A stretch of DNA of 64,000 nucleotides, from contig CAMXCT020003724.1 of the NCBI GenBank assembly GCA_947184155.2, positions 150,001 to 214,000 of the forward strand. The letters run 5' to 3'. How positions within the stretch are numbered: the first letter of the stretch is position 1; every line of letters starts with the position of its first letter. The notes under the pieces are model-generated. The model searched no databases and was not told the origin of the DNA. It saw nothing but the letters and a program-made list of their open reading frames with translations. The DNA is from Cladocopium goreaui (taxonomy: Eukaryota; Sar; Dinophyceae; Suessiales; Symbiodiniaceae). Made by a program: the position numbers and the translations under genes. This document shows, piece after piece, positions 11,791-24,385 of this stretch.

Positions 11791-12112
11791 CACATGACAT
11801 GGTGGGTCATCTTCTTTCTAGTATACTTACACATCTTACACAGTAGTTTACAGTTGATATGGTTAAATCATGTCAAATTATGTCAAATTCTTGACCATCC
11901 CAATTCTGTTGGTACCAACTCTTAACCTTCACCCCTCACCTGACCATTCGCAATGAAGAAGGTGCCTTCAACGGAGGCACTCGGTGCAATTGTCCCTGTT
12001 TTGGGTCTTTGAAAATAGCATCGTATGGCAATAAACCGTAATAAACCTCACCAGGTTGGCGCCATGGCATGGCTTATTGGCACAAAAATTGGCCGCCCAT
12101 GTTGGCCGCCAC

Positions 12113-12180
12113 ATCTCGCCCGTCCTGTGACAAGAACTTGCGCAGGTCCACGATATCTTTCACTTTTGCGTTGTTGGTAC
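12113..12180 (-). CDS. Channel exon: KDIVDLRKF segment
   Basis: Begins with two bases that complete a Gly codon from the previous exon, then reads TNNAKVKDIVDLRKFL. The donor is either GACGGG (GA, exon left end 12125) or GTGGCG (GT, left end 12113). This motif follows the EF-hand region in the family. Confidence 0.75.
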
Positions 12181-15100
12181 CTGCCGGAGAAGTCCCGAAA
12201 GCAGAGATGGGAAAAAACGGTGGAGTTTTCCAAAGATGTTTACCGTTTGTTTTTTTAAGAATGTTGATATGTTTACCCTCTGGTAATCAAACATCACAAT
12301 GGAAAATCTCCTATATATATAAATGGGCATTTGAATGGGCATTGAAATGGTTGTTGTCCATAAATGGGCCATTTGATGCCATTTGCCATACGGTTTAACA
12401 ATGTTTAACATAATTAATTATATAAAATCAAATATGAATAATTAGTTGGTGGTTTCAATCCCTCTGACAATATTAGTCAGTTGGGATGATTATTCCCAAT
12501 ATATGGAAACATATGGAAACATAAAAAATGTTCCAAACCACCAACCACATATAGGAATACTGCAAAGCCACCGAAATCGATCAGTCCGTTGGTGGGATTC
12601 TCTGCCATCTGAGCGTGCCCTTTACCATTTTTTGAGGGATCGTTTTTTCGTCCCTTGTCCCTTTCGCAAGGCGGACTGAAGAGTCGTCTAGCCGGATTGT
12701 GTCTCAAGATTCTTCAAATGTCGTCTTATTTGAATCTATTCTAGAAAAATATAGTACCAGGGTCGTCAACATTGACCAATTATAAAAGGATACCAATTGA
12801 TACCAACTCTCAACCCTCACCCAATTGTTGACCATTTATCAACCGTTATTATCTCACGACTAGTCATCATGTTCGCGATTTAAAAGGGACGTATTCTAAG
12901 GCTATCCCTCAGTTTCAACCCTAGGCCCAACGGGTTGAAACATGTTGAAACCGCTTCGGTGGAGGCCTCGTAGTTCGAGAATCGCCTCCATGAACTCTGC
13001 AAAAGAGAGCTCCCTCAGTTCTTTTAAACATGTCAGAAATGCCAGGTTCCTACTTAGGGAGGTTTCCTAACATGGTACCCCCAAATCATCCACCAGCTAC
13101 GACAGCTACGTATAGATGGATGTTCCGTTTAACCATCCAGCTATTGGGCTACGGGCTACCCGGGCTACCCCAAAAAAATGGAACTGCCGAGGCTGATCTC
13201 GGTCCACAACTTGGCTGCACCAAGCTGTGAAGCACGTCCGAAGTTGCAATGATTCTACTGCTTGTGACGGCACACCATTGATATACAAATTCAATAACTG
13301 GTACAGAATTAGTAGATTGAATCTGTATCATATCTAGTAGATTATATCTTGCATATGATTTTTTCTCCTATTGCTAGACTAATTTCTGAAAAATGTGCTG
13401 GATTTAAGAATCGCAGTTACAGATACTAGCTACAGTTTGCTAATGATACTGATGACTCTAGTTATAGACGCTGATGGTGCTCCAACCTCTCAGATTCTCA
13501 GGGCCACGTCATGACCGTTTTGACCAAGGTGCACATCGCCTTCTTTCCCGAAGAGCACATCCTGAGACTCTCTGAATAGGATCCCGGGAAAGGTCTAAAG
13601 TGTTGTCCTTTCTTGGATGATGGGACCGTGTTTTTGTTGAGAAATCCCAAAATTGAGCTGTTGAAATTCAGCTTTATAGGATTTTATAGGTATGTTGGAG
13701 TGTTTAAAGTGGAAACGATGACAAAACACATCGAATTTCGGGCTGGTTTCTTAAAAATATGATCCCTAAAAGGCCCTAAAACCCAACAAGCTTCGTCGTT
13801 TTTCAGGAGTCGACACAGAGGGAGTATCAGGGAATATCAGGGAGTCAGCTTCCAACAAGCTCGGTTATGAGATGATGTTACATCTGCAATTTTTGGATAT
13901 TTTTGGCAAATTGACCAACCACCAACAATTTGACACTTAGTCATTCAACATCATAGATTTCCAGAGCGCAAATGGTTTCAGATTGCTGGGTGCTGATTGA
14001 AAAAAGAAACTACCATGGACCCGTGAGCAATAGTGACCAGTTGCACAATATTCTCCAAATGTATCATAGCAATTCGTAGATATCCTTCTCAAATGCATGT
14101 CTTTGAGCCGGAAGGTCCATTTTGCCATGAAGGAAAAGAAATGACCAATGCTGAGCTACCAAAGCTTCAGAAACCAACCATTGATTCACCAAAATTTGCC
14201 AAACGTGGCCAGGCACGCGATAGTCCACCAAACCAACCACATCAACACCTCTCGCAGCAGACGTTTTGTGGGATAAGTTGAGGGCGAAGGCTTCTTGAAA
14301 AACCCATGGGGGAAACGCCTTCGGTTTCCTACAATTCAGCTGGGTTTTCCCTACAATGACTGCAGGGCCTCCGGTAATTCAGGAGATATCCCATCACTGG
14401 AGTGATCTGGAGTGTATGCAATATCAACCATCCAATCCATCGGGGGCCATGAGTTTTCCCATTCGACTAACGGCAACTGTCCTAGATCTTGGGGGATTTT
14501 GAGGGAGATTTGCTGAGCCATTAACTGGTTGAGCTTGCGGTTTCCCAATCCCATGGCTTATCAGAATTCCCAAAAAATTAGCTAGTATATAAGTCCATAT
14601 AAGTCCCTAGTTCTGGAACCATGGTATAATATGGTATAACTTTAATGATTCAATTCATCACACCATTTTCTTGGAAAACATGTATATTATAATATATATA
14701 TATAATTATATAATATTATATATATATATATGTCTATATATATATATGTCTATATACATAGTGGGTTTTCCTATGTGTTCCCTTTATTAACCAATCAACT
14801 AGGCGAGTGGCCCAACCAATGACTCTTCGGATATCTTCGGATCCACCCGCCCTGACAAAGCTCCACTCCGGCGGCCTATGTTCAGCAACGCTTTGGCAGC
14901 TTCAGGTTTCGAGAGCAGGGTATCAAACTCCTAGGCCCGCAGGATGTCCCAATGGCTTAGGGGTGATCCGAAAAAATTCGTGTTCCGAAAAAGTCACACC
15001 CCCAAAAAATAGTACAGAAGTCAGATCTTTAATGACACATCACTTTTTTTTAGAGGATTGGATTTGACTCTTCTTTACTATAGTTTCTTTCCGTGTTTGT

Positions 15101-18100
15101 CTCTCTCTTCCGCCGGTGCTATAAGGTATACACACATAATCATGTGTATCGATGATATATATAATATATCTAATACATAATAATATATATAATATATATA
15201 TAATATATATAATATATATAATATATATAATATATAATATATAATATATATATATAATATATATAATATATAATTATAATATATAATATATAATATATAA
15301 TATAATATATAATATATAATGTTATATATATATATCATAATATTATATATATATATATCTTCATAATATATCTTGGTGTTTTCCCCGCAAGTCATGGCCT
15401 TCAGAACTGCTACATTTCTATAGCTGTACCTCCACTATTTCAAGCGTCCCTACGAGGTGAGACCCCGATGTTTGTTGATGAATTACAGATATTTTATAGA
15501 CGATATTTCTCAATGCCCCATCAAAACTTAGCTTATTTTATGTTATTTTTATAGATGAAATTTCTAATTGCCCCATACAAAGTCGTAGAGTATATGATAG
15601 TACAGTAATACTATTCTAGACCTTTAAATTTATGATCCCTGGGTAAACCATCCTAGACCTTGGTGAAACTGAGGGTATTGATAGTAATAGTATCTGGTTG
15701 TTCCCCTCAGTTTGATGGCCGAGTCACATCTTTGGAGATCTTGTTGTCGCCATCTGCGTCCAAATTCAGCTTGGTGATCATGTCCTCGCAGGGCGCTGCC
15801 GCGCAACGAATGGGGAGTCTCGCTTCATTTCCGATGTATTTTCCCAAGAAATCCACTCTGGTTGGTGGTTTTAACCATCTTGAAAAATATGAAAGTCAAT
15901 GGGAAGGATTTTTCCATATATTATGGAAAATAAAAAATGTTCCAAACCACCAACCAGCACTGAATCTAGAGGGAAAATGGTTCATTTTGGGGCTTAGGCT
16001 TAGCAAATCCAAGTGTTCTCCGTTGAGATGCCCATTTTGGCGTATCACCATTTTCGGAGAAAACCATATCAGTTGAACATGACATCATTGCCCAGGTGCG
16101 GGAAAACGAATGATTCAACCATTGACCAATCAATGGTAGAATCCAGAAAGAAAGCATGTGGAATCTTTTTTTTAGCCATGTTTCTCAACATATTCAGCCC
16201 ACATTAAACAGCAAACCCTCACCTGATCTTGGAAATCTCCCATGTTGAAACGCCAGTCATGTGGGTAAAACAACCAATGCCATGTGGCCACCATCCCCCA
16301 GTCACCAACATTTTGATTAAGGTGCTACGATTACCATTCCCCGTCATGGGTGGCAAAAATGGCATTGTTTTACCCACATCAAATCATATCATCTTATACA
16401 ACTTGTCGCTTAGATTCTTGTTACTAACCCATCAAGTAGGTCTTGAGCTGAAACCTTGAATTCTCTTTGGTGAAACTCCCAAAGTAAGTCCAAAGAATAC
16501 CATGATATATGCCATATATATCCAAAGTAACAAAAATGTGTTGGCTTGTATTGCTGTTTGATCTTAAGTGATCTTGTATTGCTACTTGATATTGGGTGCG
16601 TTTTGGCATAGGGCTGTCATTCGCCACGTCCGAAAAGTGCGCCGCGGCTCCGAAAAAATCTTCTTCACGAAGGAGACTTCCATCCTCAGACGTCTTCGGA
16701 CAAGCGAGGCACCAAAGAACAAAGACCCTCCCAACATATGGAGGTTTTTCAAATGGATCCCCAAGTCACCATGGGTTGTATATGGTTGTATAACTTCGAT
16801 AACCAAAAAAGTAAAAATCATAAAATGGTCTAAGACTGGGATGATTTGGGGTTACCCCTATTTTAGATAACCCCAACCTATATTCCCCTAGTATCACCCC
16901 CAAAAGTAGAACAATCCCCGTAGGGAAAGGGGGAAAAAAAACAATTTCATCAAAATCCAGGAAGAGATCATTGACATTCCATCTTGCATGGTCTATTATT
17001 CCATACCAAAGAACAAAAGCCAGTCCCTAAGCAGTACCTGTTTTTGAGTTATCCTCCCACTGCTGGTTGTTAAAACACATGTTGATTGATCATCATGCCG
17101 TCCTTGTTGGCGTCGAAATGTTGTTTTCCGGTCAATCCCCAGTCCAAGATTCTGTTCACGTTCAATCTCGCTGACGGTTTTTATGACCTCCACCAACACG
17201 CCCACAAGCATGTTCATCATTGTTACCTGAGCAGAACTGGTGCGAACTGGGGGGGGAGCTATCAAGTGGGCTATTTTCTGTCAATGAAAAGCCGAGCCTT
17301 TTTAGAGTTCTCAACCACAACAATAGCCTGCACCGTATAACATCATATAACCAACAACAATAGGAATGATTCACCAATGGTTCCCTGAACAAAATATGTT
17401 TTCTAAGCCCAGCATCGGCTCCACCAATATGACTGGAATCACAGCAAGTTGGACGCATCACTGGGGTCTGTTTGGGATCACCATTTACCGCAACCACTAA
17501 TTCGCAAACAAATAGAACAGTACAATCATACTGAAATAGTCAACTTCTAATTACTATATTTTTTGCTTACTATCATGATCTATCAGAGATACTATGTATA
17601 CATTTGTACACCAGAAAAACACCGAGAAATGGCACATCACTGTGCCGAGAAATCAGCCATTTCTTGCCATTTCGAGCTGCTGAACCCAGGAGGATGAACA
17701 CAAACATCACAATCGCCTGCCAGAGCCGAGGTCAAACTTTGAACGGAGACACATGGAGAAACAGAAGTTGTAGGATTAACAGATTTTCAAAAGTTATGAT
17801 TGTTAAATGAGTGTTATGCATACTTAGAACCAAAGCTTATGGACTCATTCATAATTTTGATATTGGAAAAAACAAGTTTTCGGGCCATCACAGCCTTTTC
17901 CTCAGGATTTCATTGGGATCTTCAGCACATGGTTGGAAATCCCACAATGACCACACTGTCCAAAAAATCTGGGGATGCTGCTACGACTGCTCCCTCGTCG
18001 ATAATTTCACCTCGCAGGCCACGCGGGCTTGCGTCCAAGGCTGGTCATTGCATGTGAGACATACACCAACATATACCAACCATATCAAAGGCATTTAAAG

Positions 18101-21100
18101 GCAACGAATAGCAAACAACATCGGGGGATTAAATTGATTTAGCAAACAACATGGGAGATGACATCAACAAACTGTGTTGGTCTTGCACCAAAATTGCATC
18201 AAAATTTCTGGCTATGCAACACCTGTTGCACTTGTTCACTAGGATTTGCTGAAAATTAGTTTCCAAAAATATGTAAATAACCCGTGTAGATTCCCCAAGT
18301 AGTGGATTTCCGTGGGCAAAAATCTACCAAGTCATCGACAATAAAACACAGTATCATCCTATTGAACCATCCTCCGGCGAAGGCCAGGAATGGTTTATGA
18401 AAAATCATGAAAAATCCCAAGATAAAAATAGATTTATCCAACTAACTGATGCTATGTTTGTATATGTTTCAAAATATCCCAACAAAGATGTACAACTCAC
18501 ATATCTATACATATCTCACATATATATGGATGTATCCAAGAGGTTCAACCTGATTTTGACCGAGAGATTTGGTCGCCAACCCACAACAGACGGGGACGAA
18601 AAACCCCGATCGATGGAATGAGGAGTTGACCAAGAAGAATGCGTATTCAGCCTCCATAGAACTCCATAGTATATACGATGAAAAGTAAATGGGATGTAAA
18701 TGGGATGTAAATGGGATGTAAATGGGATGTAAATGGGATGTAAATGGGTGCATAAGCAAGAAGTAAGATGAAGTCTGGGTACACTTCTGGTGGTTTTTCA
18801 GACTGGTGAATTTCCCTGTGATCCAGTCTGGATACAAACAGCTCCGTCACTTTTCGGGAAACATACCTAATCATGTCTGTTTCCCAAGAGAAATGTTGGG
18901 GTTTCCACAAGTTATTTAACTGTTATCCCCAATGTTCATGTATAAAATTTTGTTGTGTTTTCCCACCATGATGTTGTTAATGTATGATATCCCACATTCA
19001 TGTATGTCAATGTATGCTGTGTTGTTTCCTACTAATGTCAACTCCGGATTAATAAACCATGGTTTATTAATTGTGGGGGTACCATCCAAATAGTCACAAT
19101 ATGATACTTAAATATACTTAAATGGTGCCCTCCCAATTAAACAATCTAGGGGTTTATTAATCCAGGGTTGACATTACATCCTTCTCTTTTCTTCTGTCAG
19201 CCTCGAAATTCTTGTCAGCCCAAAAAAACGGTCGGGATTCAACCCCCTGCATCCGGACGTTGGTGAATCGATTTGCCCAGAAACCCGTAAATTACAGGGT
19301 GAATCCCACAGTATATGTGTGTATATACATAACTATAATATATATATATAATATATATATAATATAATATATATATATACCATATATAACTATATATATG
19401 TATATGTAATTATATATATATACACTAAAAAGATCTAAAAAACACTAAAACAACAGTTTTGGACGGTCGAATCCCCACTGTTGGGCTTGTTAGATTTGGC
19501 CGGCAAGACCAGCGGTTGATCCTGAGCAGGGTTCCTAGCGGTCCATGCACCATGATAATCCCATGAAAACCTATTGAAACACCAAGGTTTTAATATCTTG
19601 TTGGTGGTTGACCTACCCCTCTGAAAAATATGGGAGTTCGTCAGTTGGGATGATGACATTCCCAATATATGGAAAAATAAAATTCATGTTCCAAACCACC
19701 AACCAGATATGTTTTACATGCTTTTACCATCAACAAAAAACCATTCAGGCCCCCATTCAACCAGACTAAACCCCCATTTCTGGTGGGTCAACTGACCCCC
19801 GGTGACCCGGTCACCGGTTGCCGAGCGGCGCATGAAGACACTGAGATCCGGCAGGACAGCGTCCAAGAGCAGCGTGAGCATCGACTCCGTAAACCTCCAA
19901 GGTTCAACCGACCCTGTAGGAGTTTGTGAAACTGGAAGCGTTAAAACTTTGTTAAAGACATAGTGGAATAATACTATACATATTATATATATATATATTA
20001 TATATATATATGTATTATATATATATGTATGTATTATACATGTATATTATATATATACTGTATGGCATATCAGTGATTAGTAATGCTGTTGTGCTATTGA
20101 ACCGTTAGAGACATGGGAAACATCTGGGAACTATATGGAATGTTAGTATATATTAGTGAGATATGAATGGGATACCCTCCGGTATCATCAAAAATGGAGG
20201 GCTGCTGGGAATGCCACGAACTAGCCGTGAAGCTTTAGTTCGCTGGGAAAATCATCGGACGAGTTGGGATATTACTGGGAATTACCCAACCTGGTTATGG
20301 AACATTGCTATGGATGCTATGGCCCATAGAAATAGATCATAACAATAATTATTCAACTAGTTGGTGGTTGACCTACCCCTCTGAAATATTAGTCAATGGG
20401 AAGGATTATCCCATATACTATGGAAAAATTAAAAACGTTCCAAACCACCAATAATGATTTAACTATTAAAAATGGTGAGAGTCAATATCAGTATGTATCA
20501 TTAATATGAGATGTCATTGAACAATCAAGCAATCGTTTTTTTTTTTCGAAACCATGAAACCCAGTGAACTTTCGTTCACAGCCAGGGGCCTTACATAGGG
20601 TCCCAGGCTATCAATGGGATACCCATTGATACACGGCGTGTTTGATTCCAGGAAAACCCATAGGTTTTCATGGTGATTTAACCACTATAAATGGCGATTT
20701 GATTCATGGTTCACAATGCTGAATTATGGGATGGTTTTTTCACCATCAGATGGGGTTTTTTTTGTATGGATACACCAAAAAAGAACGCAATGTCAATAGC
20801 GAATAATATGAGTGAACATCATGACAAACCAGTCGATTTAATTTCAAACAGAGCCATATAGAGACATATAGATACATAATATATATCATATCATATTTAT
20901 ATATATATAATGTGTTTACAATGGTTGTATTTTGGTTGAGAAATTATGTTTATTGTTGTAGTTAGTTGTCTACATAAATTGAAAAAAAACGCTTACAAAA
21001 CAGAAATGCGGGTGTTCAGCACTTTTGTTTCAACAATTCCTAACTTGGAGGATTTACCCATCAAAAAATTGGAGATATTGGGAAAATTTGGGGTATATGG

Positions 21101-24100
21101 GTATGTGTTCTTATCCAGTACCATGATTCGTTGGATTTGTCTCAAAAGGGGGATCGTCCCACAAATTTGGTCACAACCCCATAGACAGCAAAGAAGTTGT
21201 GCGAGGAAAATACGGGGTTCAAGCAACAAGACCTGATGATTCGAACTCTAAGTTGAACAATTGGGTTAAAGCAGGGGTACAGTACGATCTGCAATCAACA
21301 TTATGATGTTGAAATAGCCGTAGATGCCAAAAATTGGACGTTGATCATGGTCACTGATGTTTTTTCGTGGGTTGGAATGATATGTTTGTGGATCTTATTC
21401 AAATGGGTTCGTCTACCCCAAAAACCCTGTTCTGGCCACGGGGCTGAAGAATTTGGTATTAAAACAACCTCCCCCAAAATGAGGCTTTTAGATTTTAGTC
21501 CACATAGAATATCTGGGTAAACTGTGTGTTCCCACTTCCCACTAAAGCTTGGAATTTCGCTAGGCAACGATTGGGGCATTACCTTTCAAACATTGGAAAA
21601 TACCAAGAAAATTGGGGGAAACGGATTGAATTTGGTGGATCTTCCAGTGCTCTGTGAGTGGCAAGAGTTGGCCTTTTATAAAATTTGACCGTCCTGCTTT
21701 AAAAATCGAGTCACATAGGGGGTCTTTACATGATCTCTGGATATGGAATAAAATTAGGCCATAAATTCACCACTAAGCTGATTTGTTCTAACCATCAAAT
21801 GGGGATGGGTCAAAACCCTGGTACCTAGTGAACCCCAAAATAGCTGGTAAATGGATGTTCATCCCACTAAAAATATATCTATAGGTATTGACCTATACCC
21901 AAATGGGAGAGTTACCCAGTCTGTTACCCAGTGATGGACACCCCTTTCCAGGTGGCCATGACCTTGTGAAGTATTTGTCCCCCAGTGTTGTGTCTCTCGT
22001 CAGCTGGATAAAGATGATGGAGAACACCTCAGGTACTCCACTGGAGGTACGGACTGTGCATAGAAAACCATAGTTTGGTAGAAATATATAGTAACTATGG
22101 TTTTAGCTAGTAACCATATATGGTATAACTATATATAGTTTTTTCAGTTTCGTATGTATCTCCTGAAAATTAACCCTTACTGTAGACCTTCTATCTGGTA
22201 GGTATGGTACCTCCAATTTGGGTTTGGAGGGAAGATGATAAACCAGGAGATTTGAGATGCACCATTTTCGGACAAACCGAAGTGACCCAAGTGATCGATC
22301 GAACAAAAAAGGGATGCAATCCTATAACTTGGTGTGTCTGAAAATGCCGTGTACCCGAATTTACAACCATGTCAAGGCGAAAATGATGATTAACAAGTGG
22401 ATGGAATTACGGTTTCCTAATTTTTCAGCCCATCTACTTCACATTTAAACTAATTAAACTGGATTTGTCAAAAAATCAGGACATGCTCTCAAGTTACAAT
22501 TTGTGTGAAAATAATGATGAAGCATTGCGTCATAAGGGAATTTGTTGATCTACCAAAAAGATACCACAAACTTGTCTACGCACCTCTTGAACCCAGTAAC
22601 CACTGATTCGGGAATGACCATTCCTTATTTTCTGGTAGTATACCCTCTGGTTATTTAACATAGCTATGAAAAATGGCCCATTTACAACTGATTTATGTTG
22701 ATTTACCTATTAAAAACTATTAAACATTGTGATTTCCCATAGCTATATAGTTGGTATCATCCAACTCTTGACCATTGCAAACACGTGCAAGCATCATCTG
22801 TTCTCAATCTGGCGACTACGTCAGTTTGATCATTCCTACTTCGTCCTAGTCATGAAATGATTCTCATGCCCAGCCAATAAAAAAGATCGTTTTCTTGTGT
22901 GTGCGTGTGTGCGAGAGTAACCTTCATATTGATCCATCGGTATGGTATGCAAGTTGAAGTCCCGATATCAATATCCGTCTGTCTACAAGCATATAACATG
23001 TATAATATTATATAACTTGAGAGGGGGAACACGAAAGGTAGGTGATCAAGAAGGGGAAGCAAAACTTCTCCGTGTAAAAAATGGTTGTGTAAAAGCGTGC
23101 TGTGCGCAGAAGTTTTTGTGTGTCATGTTTTCTGTGTAAAGGCATCTGTGGGTAAAAGGGTCGGTGATGGTCGGTGTAAAAACTGTTATGCATAAGACCT
23201 CTGTGTGTAAAGGCTTCTGTGCGGAAAAAAATCTGTGTAAAAACTGCTCTGGGTAAAGTTTCTGCGTGTAAAAGTTTCGGTGTGTAAAAAATTATTTGTG
23301 CAGTCTGTGTGGGCAATTGTTCTGTGTCAAAAAATTCCTGCGTAAAAGTTTCTTTGTGTAAAAACCGTTCTGTGCAAATGTTTCTCTGTGTAAAAGGTTC
23401 TGTGTGTAAAAGCGCCCGTGTGCCTTTATTTATGCGTGTAAATGCATCTTTGTGCAAAGCATCGGTGTTAAAAACTTCTGTGTGTAAAACTTCTTTGCGT
23501 AAAAAACCCTGTGTGTAATGGTGTCTGCGTGTAAAGGTTTATCTGTGCACAAACCCCTCTGTGTAAGAGTATCTGTGCAGAAAAGCTGCTCTGTGTAAAG
23601 GTTTCTGTGCCCAACGTCGTCTGTTGGTTGGTTGGTTGGCTGGCTGGCTGGCTGGGTGGTTGGTTGGTTGGTTGGTGGGTTCATTTTGCCAACCCCCACT
23701 GGGGGTCCATTGCAATTCTTGTCCTGCGTCAGCTTAAGTGTAGCAAGATGAATTCGATTTCTAAGCGGCCAGCGCAGCAAATCGGCTCATTTGTCGTCGC
23801 AAAAGTGTCGTCGCTTCATTTTGCGAGGCTTCAAACGATGCTGTTGTGTCCCCTGGCGTGCGAAAAGTTTTGTAGGTTCCAACCAGGCGCCACTGACTGA
23901 GTGTAGAATACGTGTGCCAATTCTCTAAGCAGAGAGGGTCTGTCAAAAACAGTCAGTGCAGAGTCCTGCAAATACAAATTAGATATTCGCTTAGGAGCGG
24001 GTGAGCTGATAGTTTGACGCCATTGGCTATACTCTCGCACTTTTACCTCATGAGGATTTTTCCGTCGGAGGCTGTTGGAAGTGATTGCATATACTCTCCG

Positions 24101-24307
24101 GATCTCTCCCGGTACTGCAAGTGACCTGCAGGTGGACAAAGAGTGCCAATCCCAGGCATTTTGGATGGTTTACCAGTTTACGCATGGAAAATGAAAGAAA
24201 ATGAAGGTTTCACTGTGGGGAGGGTCTTGACAACGATACATCATCACTATGTGCAGCTTGCTAAAGCCGTCATGTCGATTGTCGACCTTTGCTTCTGCCC
24301 TGGGCCA

Positions 24308-24341
<34 letters not shown>

Positions 24342-24354
24342 TTGCTGTTGGTGC

Positions 24355-24385
<31 letters not shown>

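Noticed and set aside
23008..23457. 149-codon minus frame with LHTEPFTQR-like repeats as a repeat protein
   Set aside because: Units vary in length and are too diverged to keep a heptad or other pattern; it lies in a channel intron.
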